Assembly (NCBI GenBank): GCA_009835985.1
Contig: VXWI01000116.1
Span: 1 to 56,143 of the forward strand
Direction: 5' to 3'
From: Acidobacteriota bacterium
Lineage (GTDB): Bacteria > Acidobacteriota > Vicinamibacteria > Marinacidobacterales > Marinacidobacteraceae
Length of the DNA: 56,143 nt
How positions within the stretch are numbered: the first letter of the stretch is position 1; each line of letters opens with the position of its first letter. The notes beneath the pieces are model-generated. The model searched no databases. It was not told the origin of the DNA and was given only the letters and a program-made list of their open reading frames with translations. Positions 35,617-45,008 of this stretch are shown here, in pieces. The translations under genes were made by a program, and so were the position numbers.

Positions 35617-36971
35617 CACGCTCGCCGGATCGCGCCCTCGGGATCGGGATCCTGGTGTCTCTTTGTCTCGCGACCGCCGGGGCCGCCCAGGATCCGGCGG
35701 CGGGCTGGCCGCAGTGGCGCGGCCCCGACGGGCGCGCCCGGGCGGAGTCCGACGCTCCGCTCCGCTGGAGTGTGGACGAGAACGTCGTCTGGAAGGCATC
35801 GGTCGAGGGCCGAGGCCATTCGTCGCCCATCGTGGTCGGGGACCTGGTCTTCCTGACCAGCGCGATCTCCGGCGAGAAGGTGCCCGGGCACGGGGCAGTC
35901 ATCCATTTCATCGGGAGCGAGGAGTTCCTGCACCCCGACAGCCTGGGTGCCGACCAGCGTCTGGATGTGCTGCTGCTGGCGCTCGACCGACACGACGGGT
36001 CGGTGCGCTGGCGGCGGGTGGTGCGCGCCGGCGCACTCCCCTACGACAACCGCCACCGGATCAGTTCCTACGCGAATCCCACTCCGGCGAGCGACGGCGA
36101 GCGGATCATCGCCTGGTTCGGGACACAGGGTCTCCATGCGTTCGACCTCGACGGCGATCTCCTCTGGTCCGAGGATTTCGGCGGTGTCGGAACCCTGGGG
36201 ATGGGAGTGGCGACGTCCCCCGTGCTCGCCACCGCGGCCGGACTGGTGGTGGTCCAGAACGACGTGGAGGGGGGCGACGGCTCCTTCATCGCGGCGCTGG
36301 ACATCGCGACGGGAGCCATCCGCTGGCGGGTGGACCGGAGCCAACCCGCCGGCTGGGCGACGCCGATCGTGCTCGGCGCGCCGGGCGGCGATTCGCTCGT
36401 CGTCGCAATGGGCGTCGATGAGATCGTCGCCTACCGGACGGAGACGGGAGAAGAGCGGTGGCGGGTCGAAGGACTCCGGGGCAACGCGGCGCCCAGCCCG
36501 GTAGCGTCCGGCGACGGTCTCGTGTTTGCGGTCACGGGGTATCCGCGGAAGAACATCCTGGCGCTCGACCTCGAGGACGGGTCGCTGCGCTGGGATTACC
36601 GCAAGGGGCAGGGTTACGTCCCGTCTCCGATCTTCCATCGGGGGGCGCTCTACCTCGTCAGCGACGGCGGCATCCTGACCGCGCTCGACGGAAAGACCGG
36701 CGAAGTCATCTACGAGGGCGGACGAATGCCGCTACCGTCGAGATTCTTCTCCTCTCCGGTAGTGGCGGGCGAGCGCATCTACCTGACCAGCGAGGACGGA
36801 GACACCCACGTGATCCGTCCGGGGCCGCAATTCGAGGTCCTGGCGACCAACAGCCTGGACGAGCCGGTGATGGCCTCGCCGGCCGTCGTGGACGGCACGA
36901 TCTATCTGCGGGGCGCCGAGCATCTGTATGCGATCGGCGGACCGGCGGCAACCACCGGCTCGCAGCCTTGA
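35613..36971 (+). CDS. Secreted PQQ-binding-like beta-propeller protein
   Basis: A 452-residue paralogue of the preceding gene, starting at the GTG of the four-base overlap (GTGA). It has a signal peptide (GIGILVSLCLATAGAAQ) and a propeller beginning GWPQWRGPDGRARAES. Shared motifs include GHSSPIVVGDLVF, YDNRHRISSYANPTP, AVTGYPRKNILALDLEDGSL, GYVPSPIFHRGALYLVSDGGILTALD and LYAIGG. The two adjacent genes are a clear tandem duplication. A 104-base gap with no gene leads to the S9 lipoprotein peptidase. Confidence 0.85.
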   Translation: MTRSPDRALGIGILVSLCLATAGAAQDPAAGWPQWRGPDGRARAESDAPLRWSVDENVVWKASVEGRGHSSPIVVGDLVFLTSAISGEKVPGHGAVIHFIGSEEFLHPDSLGADQRLDVLLLALDRHDGSVRWRRVVRAGALPYDNRHRISSYANPTPASDGERIIAWFGTQGLHAFDLDGDLLWSEDFGGVGTLGMGVATSPVLATAAGLVVVQNDVEGGDGSFIAALDIATGAIRWRVDRSQPAGWATPIVLGAPGGDSLVVAMGVDEIVAYRTETGEERWRVEGLRGNAAPSPVASGDGLVFAVTGYPRKNILALDLEDGSLRWDYRKGQGYVPSPIFHRGALYLVSDGGILTALDGKTGEVIYEGGRMPLPSRFFSSPVVAGERIYLTSEDGDTHVIRPGPQFEVLATNSLDEPVMASPAVVDGTIYLRGAEHLYAIGGPAATTGSQP

Positions 36972-37075
36972 GGCCCGCAGCGCCCCGGCGCGGGAACCTC
37001 GATCCGGGCCTCGTCGTATCCGTACGAGCAGCGGCAGCGCATGAGGGCCGCCGGCATGTCCAGGGAGGCGCACCG

Positions 37076-38998
37076 ATGAGTTTCCGAATTCCGAACCACG
37101 TCCGCACGAGCCCGGTTCGCCCGGTGGCGTTCGCGGCCGCCCTGTTTTCCATCGCGGTCGGCTGCGCGCCCCCGGCGCCCGACATCCCGAGCTACAGCGC
37201 CCGGGCCTTCTACGACACCGAACAGGTCTTCGGCGCGTCCTTCTCGGCCGACGAGACGCGCCTGCTGATGACCTCGGACCGGACCGGCGTGATGAACGTC
37301 TACGCGCAGCCGATTTCAGGCGGGGAACCCGAGGCGCTCACCACTTCGGATGCCGATGCGAACATGGGGGTCGCGTTCTTCCCGAACGACGACCGGATCC
37401 TGTTCACGGCCGACCAGGGTGGGAACGAACTGAACCACCTCTACGTCCGGGCCCCCGGTGGCACTCCCGAGGACATCACTCCCGGAGAGAACCTCAAGGC
37501 GGGCTTCAGCGGCTTCACCGCGGACGGGGGGCGGTTCTTCGTCACCACGAACGAACGGAACCCGCAGGCCTTCGATCTCTATGAGTACCGCGCGGAGGAC
37601 CTGACCCGGCGCCTCGTCTTCGAGAATCCCGGGGGCTTCCAGCCCGGTCCGGTCAGCCCGGACGGCCGCTGGCTCGCGGTCACCAAAGCGCGGAACAACG
37701 CCGACAGCGACGTTTTCCTGGTGGATCTGGAGGACGCCTCCGCGGAGCCGCGCCACATCACCCCACACGAGGGAGACGCCTCCCACGGCCCGGTCAGCTT
37801 TGATCCCGACGTCAGCGAACTCCTCTACCGCACCGACGCCCATGGCGAGTTCGCGGAGGTGTGGGCCTACGACCTCGAGACGGGCGACCACCGGCCGGTG
37901 GTGCAGGCCGATTGGGACGTCTTCACCGTCTACTTCTCCGAGAAGGGCGCCTACCGGGTGAGCGCCGTGAACGTGGACGCTTCCACCGAGGTCACCGTGG
38001 TGGACACCCGGAGCGGCGAAACGGTCGAGTTTCCCGACGTGCCCGGGGGCGACGTCACCGGGGTGCGCTTTTCCCCGAGCGAGACGAAGCTGGCCTTCTA
38101 CGTGAACAGCGACACCTCGCCATCGAACCTCTACGTCTGGGACCTCGAGACGGGAGAGCACCGTCGGCTCACCAACACGCTGAACCCCGAGATCGAGGAG
38201 GGCCACCTCGTGGACGGGGACGTGATCCGTTATCCGAGTTTCGACGGTCTCGAGATTCCGTCGGTCCTCTACCGCCCCCAGCAGGCGACGGCGAACTCAC
38301 CGGTGCCGGCCCTCGTCTGGGTCCACGGAGGCCCGGGTGGCCAGAGCCGCAAGGGGTACCGGGCGCAGATCCAGCATCTCGTGAACAACGGGTATGCGGT
38401 GCTGGCGGTGAACAACCGGGGCTCCTCCGGTTACGGCAAGACGTTCTTCCACATGGACGACAAGCGCCACGGGGACGTGGACCTGAGGGACTGCGTCGAG
38501 GCCCGGACCTACCTCGAATCGCTGGACTGGGTGGACAACGGCCGTATCGGCATCATCGGCGGAAGCTACGGCGGCTACATGGTGGGCGCCGCACTCGCCT
38601 TCGAGCCGGAGGTCTTCGACGTGGGGGTCAACATCTTCGGGGTGATGAACTGGGTCCGGACGCTATCCAGCATCCCGCCCTGGTGGGGCGCGGCGCGCGA
38701 TTCGCTCTACGCCGAGCTCGGAGATCCGGAGACCGATCTGGAGCGCCTCACCGCGATCTCCCCGCTGTTCCACGCGGAGAACATCGTGCGGCCGCTCTTC
38801 GTGGTCCAAGGCGCCAACGACCCGCGGGTGCTCCAGGTCGAGAGCGACGAGATCGTGGAGGCGGTGCGGGCGAACGGCGTGCCGGTGGAGTACGTCATCT
38901 TCCCGGACGAGGGACACGGTTTCCGGAACCGGGACAACCGCATCGAGAGCGCCGACCGCATCCTGGGTTTCCTCGATACATACCTCGGGACCGACTGA
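37076..38998 (+). CDS. S9 family prolyl oligopeptidase, lipoprotein form
   Basis: A 640-residue serine peptidase with an N-terminal lipobox (FSIAVGC, C30), so it should be lipid-anchored, unlike the two S9 enzymes at 7.9-12.0 kb. A TolB/WD40-like propeller is followed by an alpha/beta-hydrolase domain: oxyanion segment WVHGGPGG, the nucleophile in GGSYGGYM (about S497), the acid in GANDPRV (about D582) and the base in DEGHGF (about H614). The triad is complete, and GGSYGGYM is the dipeptidyl-peptidase-like variant. The GGGAGG-type site in cagggaggcg just before ATG 37076 supports the start. It lies amid propeller genes on the same strand. Confidence 0.92.
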   Translation: MSFRIPNHVRTSPVRPVAFAAALFSIAVGCAPPAPDIPSYSARAFYDTEQVFGASFSADETRLLMTSDRTGVMNVYAQPISGGEPEALTTSDADANMGVAFFPNDDRILFTADQGGNELNHLYVRAPGGTPEDITPGENLKAGFSGFTADGGRFFVTTNERNPQAFDLYEYRAEDLTRRLVFENPGGFQPGPVSPDGRWLAVTKARNNADSDVFLVDLEDASAEPRHITPHEGDASHGPVSFDPDVSELLYRTDAHGEFAEVWAYDLETGDHRPVVQADWDVFTVYFSEKGAYRVSAVNVDASTEVTVVDTRSGETVEFPDVPGGDVTGVRFSPSETKLAFYVNSDTSPSNLYVWDLETGEHRRLTNTLNPEIEEGHLVDGDVIRYPSFDGLEIPSVLYRPQQATANSPVPALVWVHGGPGGQSRKGYRAQIQHLVNNGYAVLAVNNRGSSGYGKTFFHMDDKRHGDVDLRDCVEARTYLESLDWVDNGRIGIIGGSYGGYMVGAALAFEPEVFDVGVNIFGVMNWVRTLSSIPPWWGAARDSLYAELGDPETDLERLTAISPLFHAENIVRPLFVVQGANDPRVLQVESDEIVEAVRANGVPVEYVIFPDEGHGFRNRDNRIESADRILGFLDTYLGTD

Positions 38999-39060
38999 TT
39001 CGGAAACGGCGGGGCTTCGCCCTTCCGTGGGAACGGCGAGGGCCGTACAGTTCGGTTTCC

Positions 39061-40500
39061 ATGTGGTTCGACCGCCTTCTCCCCTGCATCTTCCTCGGGG
39101 TGGCCGCCGCGGGCAGCGGCTCCGAATGGGACCGGTTCCGCGGCCCCAACGGCACCGGCATCGGCCCTGACGGTGAACTCCCGGTCGTCTTCGGGCCCGA
39201 CCAGGCGCTGATCTTCCGCACGCCGCTTCCCCCGGGCCACTCCTCGCCGATCCTTGCGGGCGGCCGGGTGCATCTGACGGCATTCGCCGAAGACGAGTTC
39301 CTGACCATCGCGCTCGATCCCGAGACCGGCAAGGAGCTGTGGCGCGCAGTGGCGAAGCGGGAGCGGGTGACCGAAGTGGATTCCCGGAACAATGCCGCTT
39401 CTCCAAGCGTGGCGGCGACCGACGACGGGGTGTATGCGTTCTTCCCGGATCTCGGGCTCATCGGCTACGACGGCGAGGGCAGGGAAGCGTGGCGGCAGCC
39501 GCTCGGCCCCTTCGACAACTACTACGGGATGGGGGCGTCCCCCATCCTCGCCGGAGACGCCGTGGTGCTGGTGCTGGACCAGAACCTCAACTCGGAGATC
39601 GTTGCGTTCGATCGGGCGAACGGGGAGGTTCTCTGGCGGACGGCGAGACCGGAGGCCACCAGCGGCCACTCGACGCCGGTCCTGCGGGAGGCGGCGGACG
39701 GGCTCGAGATCCTGGCGCCGGGGAGCTTCCTCCTCACCGCCTACGGCGTCACCGACGGGGCCGCCCGCTGGTGGGTCCGGGGACTGCCCTGGGAGATGAA
39801 ATCCACCCCGCTGCTCGAGGGAGACCTGGTCTACGTGAACGGCTACGGGGCACCGGTGAACCAGCCCGGCAACCAGATCACCCCGCCGACGTTCGCCGAG
39901 GCGCTCGAAGCCTCTGACTCCAATGGCGACGGCGTGCTCGGACGCGAGGAAGCCGCGGGACATTCCGACTTCTGGTTCGACGTGATCGACCTCAGCAGCA
40001 ATGGACTGCTCGAGGCCAGCGACTGGGCCTACTACGAAGCCGTCCTGTCTTCCCAGAACGGCGTCCTGGCGATCCGGCCGGGCGCCCCCGGCGAGGCCGG
40101 CGACCTGACCGAGCCGAACACGGTCTGGAGCTACCGCCGGCGGGTTCCGCAGCTCCCCTCCCCGCTGCTCTACGGCGGCGTCCTCTACATGGTCAACGAC
40201 GGGGGGATCGTCACCGCCCTGGATCCCTCGAGCGGGGAGATGCTCTCCCAGAACCGCCTCCAGGGGGCCGTGGATGCCTACTACGCGTCCCCGGTGGCGG
40301 CCGACGGCAAGATCTACTTCGTGAGCGAACTGGGGCTCGCGGCCGTGGTGCGCCCCCTCGATCCGGGCGAGACGACCGCGGAACTCGACGTCGTCCAGGT
40401 CAATCCGCTCGGGGAAGCGGTCTACGCCACCCCCGCGATCGCCCCCTCGCGCCTCTACATCCGGACCGTCGAGGCGCTCTATGCCTTCGGGCCGGAATAG
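39061..40500 (+). CDS. Secreted PQQ-like beta-propeller protein with an inserted EF-hand-like pair
   Basis: A 479-residue protein beginning MWFDRLLPCIFLGVAAAG (signal peptide), then WDRFRGPNGTGIG, the propeller start. Around residues 280-325 the sequence changes from blade to calcium-loop type: DSNGDGVLGREEA, then about 20 residues on, DLSSNGLLEASDW. The first is a good EF-hand/dockerin-like loop, the second is degenerate. Further blades follow (VVYGGVLYMVNDGGIVTALD-like), with a final LYAFG. The insertion within a propeller is unusual and may bring calcium-dependent stability or binding. It sits 62 bases after the S9 gene and on the same strand. Confidence 0.82.
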   Translation: MWFDRLLPCIFLGVAAAGSGSEWDRFRGPNGTGIGPDGELPVVFGPDQALIFRTPLPPGHSSPILAGGRVHLTAFAEDEFLTIALDPETGKELWRAVAKRERVTEVDSRNNAASPSVAATDDGVYAFFPDLGLIGYDGEGREAWRQPLGPFDNYYGMGASPILAGDAVVLVLDQNLNSEIVAFDRANGEVLWRTARPEATSGHSTPVLREAADGLEILAPGSFLLTAYGVTDGAARWWVRGLPWEMKSTPLLEGDLVYVNGYGAPVNQPGNQITPPTFAEALEASDSNGDGVLGREEAAGHSDFWFDVIDLSSNGLLEASDWAYYEAVLSSQNGVLAIRPGAPGEAGDLTEPNTVWSYRRRVPQLPSPLLYGGVLYMVNDGGIVTALDPSSGEMLSQNRLQGAVDAYYASPVAADGKIYFVSELGLAAVVRPLDPGETTAELDVVQVNPLGEAVYATPAIAPSRLYIRTVEALYAFGPE

Positions 40501-40533
40501 CGCCCGGTCCGGATACCGACAAGCTCCCGGCCC

Positions 40534-41274
40534 TTACCTGGTCGCGGTGAAGGCGATGACCGGCGGGTTCTCCAGGAAGTCGTCCCAGAAGGGGTTACCC
40601 CGCTCGGCGGGGTCGAGCGAAACGCCAAGCCAGCGGAAATCCTTGAATCCCGCCTCCCGAAAGGAGTCGGCATACGTCTCCGGGCTCAGGAAAACGTTGT
40701 TGAACTCGAATTCTGTTCCGTCATTGTTTGTGAATCGATAGCGGATCGGGTCTCCCGCCTGAGGATCTGGAGGACCGGTCTTGAGGAAGCCGTACTTCCT
40801 CCAGGAGACCGTCCCACGCGGTGGATTCAACACGTTGTCGTTGAATCCGACGAGTCGTCCGCCGCGGCTCAAGGCGGCATGACAGACCTTGAGGAAACGA
40901 AGCAGCTTTGCGGCGCTTCCGGCGTAGTGCAGGAGGTACATGGCGACGACCAGGTCCACCGTGCCTTCGGGCTGGTATTCCGCCGCATCGCAGCAGACGT
41001 AGCGGCACCCGAGGGGGTTCTCCCGTTCCTGCCGCTCGGCCAGGCGGATCATTTCTCCAGAGATATCCACTCCGGTCACCTCGTCGGCGCCGGCGATCCT
41101 GAGCAGCCGGGTGTAGAACCCCTCTCCGCACGCGAGGTCCAGGACGCTCAGCCCGCGAATGTCGCCGAGGGCCTCGAAGAGCGTGTGGCGCTCGACGTGC
41201 CTCCGGAACGGAAGCTGCTTCGAACCCTGATAGGCGGCAGCGATCGCGTCGTACTGCGCCACGGTCACGAGCAT
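40534..41274 (-). CDS. Class I SAM-dependent methyltransferase
   Basis: A 246-residue cytoplasmic methyltransferase. Motif I is SVLDLACGEGFYTRLL, then the acidic end of strand 2 in VTGVDISGEMI, motif IV DLVVAMYLLHYA and a post-motif GGRLVGFNDN. ATG 41274 is used because the family-typical YDAIAAAYQGSKQLPFRRHVERHTL begins just after it; the frame is open upstream without similarity. The enzyme belongs to the small-molecule type (a ToxA-like group, with NNVFLSPETYADSFREAGF near the end). Target unknown. It is convergent with the EF-hand propeller gene and divergent from the ankyrin propeller gene, so it is probably transcribed alone. Confidence 0.85.
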   Translation of the reverse strand: MLVTVAQYDAIAAAYQGSKQLPFRRHVERHTLFEALGDIRGLSVLDLACGEGFYTRLLRIAGADEVTGVDISGEMIRLAERQERENPLGCRYVCCDAAEYQPEGTVDLVVAMYLLHYAGSAAKLLRFLKVCHAALSRGGRLVGFNDNVLNPPRGTVSWRKYGFLKTGPPDPQAGDPIRYRFTNNDGTEFEFNNVFLSPETYADSFREAGFKDFRWLGVSLDPAERGNPFWDDFLENPPVIAFTATR

Positions 41275-41368
41275 ATCGGTGGGCGGGCGGGATAATGGGC
41301 ACGGAACAACCATGGACTGTCGCTCCCGCGGTACGCCTGCCGGCGACTCTCGGGGACAGGAACCAGAC

Positions 41369-41374
41369 GGAGGG
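41369..41374 (+). promoter_or_regulatory. Ribosome binding site deciding the GTG start of the ankyrin-propeller gene
   Basis: GGAGGG lies six bases before GTG 41381, from which a normal signal peptide is read. The longer frame from 41279 would add an unlikely hydrophilic leader. Confidence 0.6.
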
Positions 41375-41380
41375 TCCGGC

Positions 41381-43570
41381 GTGAAATCCCAACGAGTCCT
41401 GCTGGCGGCGCTGTTGCTGCTATCCGCACCCTTGTCGAGCGCCCAGGAGGACCAGGGCGAAGCACTCCGCGCCGCCGCCCGGGAAGGGGATGCCGGGCGG
41501 ATCGAAGAACTCCTGGCCGCCGGCGTCCCCGTGGACGCGCCCAACCGCTACGGGGCCACCGCGCTCTTCTTCGCCGCCGACCGGGGACACCTGGAGGTCG
41601 TCCGTCGCCTGGCCGATGCCGGGGCCGCCCTCGACATCGAGGACCGCTTCTACCAGATGACGGCGCTCAGCCGGGCCGCGGGTTCCGGACACCGCGAAGT
41701 CGTCTTCTTCCTGCTCGGGCGAGGGACGCCGGGCGTCGGCGGACTCCTGGCGCGGGCGGCGCGGCAGGGCGACGAGGAGTTGCTGCGCGCCGTCCTCGAC
41801 AACGGGAACTTCGACGAGGACGCGCTCGCGGCGGCGCGGGAGGCGGCGGACTCGGAGAGCGTCGCGGCCCTGCTCCGGGAGCGGACCGCGCGGGCGGTGG
41901 CGGCACCCGAACTCACCGAGGAGGCGCGGCAGGCGCTCGCCGGGAGCTACTGGAACGAGACCACGGAGCGCGGGGTGCGGGTCGTCTCCGAGGACGGGAT
42001 GCTCCGCGCGCGGAGCTTCGAGCGGGACGCCGCTTCGGGGGAGGAGCGCTTCACCGGGCCGGGGGTCGCGCTCATGCCGCGCGGGGGCCCGCGGTCCTTC
42101 GTCACCGAGAGCGGGGCCCGGTATCGCTTTCCGGGGCGCGGCGGCATGGTCGAGCGGCTCGTCGTGGAACCCGGCGGCGAGTGGGAGCTCTACCAGCCGG
42201 TGGGCGAGTCGGAGAGCCGCGCCGCCGCCCCGGAGGTGGCCGAAGCCCCGCGTTTGGCGGATTCCGCTCCCGATGTGCTCGTGCCGTTGCAACCGCGCCC
42301 CTGGCCGCAGTTCCGGGGTCCCCGCGGCGCGGGGGTCGCGGACGAGCAGGGGGTTCCGCTCCATTGGAACGCCGCCGACGCGGAGGGGATCGCCTGGGAA
42401 GCCGCGCTGCCGGGTCTCGGGGTGTCGAGTCCGATCGTCTGGGAAGACGAGGTGTACGTGGTGATCGCGGCGAGTGTCACCGGCGACACGGAATTCCGGA
42501 TCGGCCTCTACGGGGACGTGGCGCCCGTCGAGAACGAGAGCGAACACCGGTTCGAGCTGCGGGCGCTTGACCTCCGGACCGGCGAGCCCCGGTGGACCAC
42601 CGAAATCGCGCGCGGCGTGCCGATGACGCGCCGGCACACCAAGTCGAGCCAGGCGAACGCCACCCCGGTGACCGACGGCGAACGGATCGTCACGCTGCTC
42701 GGGAGCATGGGGGTGCTGCTCGCCCACGACCTCGACGGGAACCTGCTCTGGGAGCGTGAGGTCGGGGTCCTGAACAGCGGCTGGTTCTACGACCCCGGCT
42801 ACCAGTGGGGGCACGCGTCCTCGCCGGTGATCCACGGCGGCGCGGTCATCGTGCTCGCCGACGTCCACGGCGACGCCTTCCTCGGCGCCTTCGACCTCGA
42901 AGACGGCGAACCCCTCTGGCGGACGGCGCGCGACGAGGTCTCCACGTTTTCCACGCCGTTCGTGCATGACGTGGGGGGGCAGGCCGAGGTGGTCGTGAAC
43001 GGCACCGTGATCCGGGGTTACGACGCCGCCACCGGCGCCGAACGCTGGCGCCTCGGCCCCAACTCCGAGATCCCGATCAGCGTGCCGCTGCTCGGCGACG
43101 GCCTGCTCTTCGTTCAGGCGGGCTATCCGCCGATCCGCCCGATCTACGCGATCCGCCCCGGGATGGAGGGCGACCTCAGCCTCGCCCCCGGCGAGGAGTC
43201 GAGCGAAGCGATCGCCTGGAGCAAGGATCGGGGCGGGGTGTACATCCCCTCGCCGATCTTCTACCGCGGCGTCCTCTACCTGAACGCGAACAACGGCCGC
43301 CTCTCCGCCTACGACGGCGAGACCGGGGAGCGTCTCTACCGCGCCCGGATCGGGGGCATCGGGGGCTCGTACGCGGCCTCGCCGTTCGCCGCCGACGGCC
43401 GGCTCTACTTCACCACCGAGGAGGGGGATACCTTCGTCGTGCGGGCGGGACGCGAATACGAGCTGCTCGCAAAGAACACCGTGGACCGGATCGTGATGGC
43501 GTCGCCGGCGGCGAGCGGCGGGGTGCTCGTCATCCGGGCGATCGACCGGCTCTTCGGGATCACGCGGTAG
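41381..43570 (+). CDS. Exported ankyrin-repeat / PQQ-like beta-propeller fusion protein
   Basis: A 729-residue exported fusion. Signal peptide (about 1-21, LLAALLLLSAPLSSAQ), then ankyrin repeats (about 25-165; e.g. LRAAAREGDAGRIEELLAAG, YGATALFFAADRGHLEVVRRL, MTALSRAAGSGHREVVFFLL), a beta-rich module of about 95 residues (EARQALAGSYWNE...WELYQPV) that resembles a DUF3471-type domain, and a PQQ-like propeller from about 290 (WPQFRGPRGAGVADEQG) to the end. The ankyrin half is a binding solenoid and the propeller half may be catalytic or structural. Start GTG 41381 is supported by a ribosome site. It heads a tandem with another propeller gene 57 bases downstream. Confidence 0.85.
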   Translation: MKSQRVLLAALLLLSAPLSSAQEDQGEALRAAAREGDAGRIEELLAAGVPVDAPNRYGATALFFAADRGHLEVVRRLADAGAALDIEDRFYQMTALSRAAGSGHREVVFFLLGRGTPGVGGLLARAARQGDEELLRAVLDNGNFDEDALAAAREAADSESVAALLRERTARAVAAPELTEEARQALAGSYWNETTERGVRVVSEDGMLRARSFERDAASGEERFTGPGVALMPRGGPRSFVTESGARYRFPGRGGMVERLVVEPGGEWELYQPVGESESRAAAPEVAEAPRLADSAPDVLVPLQPRPWPQFRGPRGAGVADEQGVPLHWNAADAEGIAWEAALPGLGVSSPIVWEDEVYVVIAASVTGDTEFRIGLYGDVAPVENESEHRFELRALDLRTGEPRWTTEIARGVPMTRRHTKSSQANATPVTDGERIVTLLGSMGVLLAHDLDGNLLWEREVGVLNSGWFYDPGYQWGHASSPVIHGGAVIVLADVHGDAFLGAFDLEDGEPLWRTARDEVSTFSTPFVHDVGGQAEVVVNGTVIRGYDAATGAERWRLGPNSEIPISVPLLGDGLLFVQAGYPPIRPIYAIRPGMEGDLSLAPGEESSEAIAWSKDRGGVYIPSPIFYRGVLYLNANNGRLSAYDGETGERLYRARIGGIGGSYAASPFAADGRLYFTTEEGDTFVVRAGREYELLAKNTVDRIVMASPAASGGVLVIRAIDRLFGITR

Positions 43571-43615
43571 CCGGGACGCAAGCCCGCCCGCCCCTCTACA
43601 ATGGGCGGCACTCCC

Positions 43616-43620
43616 GGAGG
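43616..43620 (+). promoter_or_regulatory. Ribosome binding site for the last propeller gene
   Basis: GGAGG lies seven bases before GTG 43628 and inside the longer reading frame that starts at ATG 43601. It therefore favours the GTG start. Confidence 0.6.
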
Positions 43621-43627
43621 TTGCCTC

Positions 43628-44986
43628 GTGCTCCGAATCTCTCCCCGCTGTCTGCTCGTCCCGCTGATTCCCGGCCTTCTGACCGCCGGAGTCCTCTTCG
43701 CCGAGGACTGGCCCCACTGGCGGGGGCCGACACACGACGGCGTCAGCGGCGAAACCGGCCTGCCGGTGGAATGGGACACCGAGAACGGGATCGTGTGGAA
43801 GCTGTCGATGCCCGCCTGGAGCGGCGCGACGCCCATCATCTCGGGGGACACGATCTTCCTCAACGTCTCCATTCCGGAGTACGCCGCCGGGGTCCCCGCC
43901 AACCCCTCCGAGGGTTACCGCCGCCGGCGCGGCGCCGTCGAGGGACGCGGCAACGTCGCCTATTCCGGGCACATCGAACTCTGGGCGCTCGACAAGGCCG
44001 ACGGGACGCCGCGCTGGAAGCGGCATCTGAGTGACCGGGACACGCGCGGCCGGAAGCAGAACATGTCCTCCCCCTCGCCGGTCGCCGACGGCACCCACGT
44101 CTTCGTGCTCACGGGAACCGGAATCCTGAAGGCGTTCGACTTCGATGGGACGGAGCTCTGGTCGCGCAACATCCCGGCGGACTACGGCGACTTCGGACTG
44201 AACTGGGGCTACGCGAGCAGCCCGCTCCTGTTCGAGGATGCGCTCTACGTGCAGGTGCTGCACGGGATGAAGACCGACGACCCGTCCTACCTCCTGCGCA
44301 TCGACAAGGCGACCGGCGAGACCGAGTGGCGGGTGGAGCGGCCGACGGACGCGATCCGGGAGTCTCCCGACTCCTACACGACTCCCTTCGTGCACGACGT
44401 GGACGGGCGCTTCGAGCTCGTGATCACCGGGGGCGATGTCGTCACCGGCCACGACCTCGACACCGGCCGGGAGCGCTGGCGCTCCGACGGCCTCAACCCG
44501 GAGAACAACGGCGCCTACCGCATCGTGGCGTCACCGGTGGTGAAGGACGGGATCATCTACGCCCCGACCCGCGTGAAGCCGCTGCTCGCGCTGCGAACCG
44601 GCGGGGAAGGGGACATCACCGACTCCCACCGCATCTGGTCGTTCGACCGGGGGCCCGACGTCCCGAGCCCGGTGACCGACGGCGAGCGCTTCTACGTGGT
44701 GACCGACAACGGGGTGATGTACGCGCTCGACGCGAAGACCGGCGAGGTCCTGCTGGGGCCGACCCGCCTGCCCTCCGGCACCTACAGCGCCTCGCCGGTG
44801 CTGGCCGAAGGCCGCATCTACATCATCAACGAGGACGGCGTGGCCACGGTCGTGGGGCTGGGGCAGGAGTCGCTCGAGATCCTCGCCACCAACGACATGG
44901 GGGCCTACACCCTGAGTTCCATGGCGATGTCCGGAGGCCGGATCTACCTGAGGACCGCGGAAGCGCTCTACTGCATCGGCGGCTGA
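43628..44986 (+). CDS. Secreted PQQ-binding-like beta-propeller protein (ninth)
   Basis: A 452-residue exported protein. The GTG at 43628 is chosen because of the GGAGG site just before it and because the signal peptide (MLRISPRCLLVPLIPGLL...LFAE) follows. The propeller opens DWPHWRGPTHDGVSGETGLP and has blades with GATPIISGDTIFLNVS, SSPSPVADGTHVFVLTG, ITGGDVVTGHDLDTGRERWRS and a final LYCIGG. Its form is close to the Planctomycete/Acidobacteriota group. It follows the ankyrin fusion by 57 bases and converges with the TRAP permease, 22 bases apart. Confidence 0.85.
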   Translation: MLRISPRCLLVPLIPGLLTAGVLFAEDWPHWRGPTHDGVSGETGLPVEWDTENGIVWKLSMPAWSGATPIISGDTIFLNVSIPEYAAGVPANPSEGYRRRRGAVEGRGNVAYSGHIELWALDKADGTPRWKRHLSDRDTRGRKQNMSSPSPVADGTHVFVLTGTGILKAFDFDGTELWSRNIPADYGDFGLNWGYASSPLLFEDALYVQVLHGMKTDDPSYLLRIDKATGETEWRVERPTDAIRESPDSYTTPFVHDVDGRFELVITGGDVVTGHDLDTGRERWRSDGLNPENNGAYRIVASPVVKDGIIYAPTRVKPLLALRTGGEGDITDSHRIWSFDRGPDVPSPVTDGERFYVVTDNGVMYALDAKTGEVLLGPTRLPSGTYSASPVLAEGRIYIINEDGVATVVGLGQESLEILATNDMGAYTLSSMAMSGGRIYLRTAEALYCIGG

Positions 44987-45008
44987 ACCCAAGCTCGAGC
45001 CGTCGGGA

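Noticed and set aside
41420-44452. A 1010-codon minus-strand open frame opposite two propeller genes
   Set aside because: The translation is arginine- and proline-rich with no domain. The two plus-strand genes on the other strand have clear signal peptides and blades, so this is a GC-driven shadow frame.
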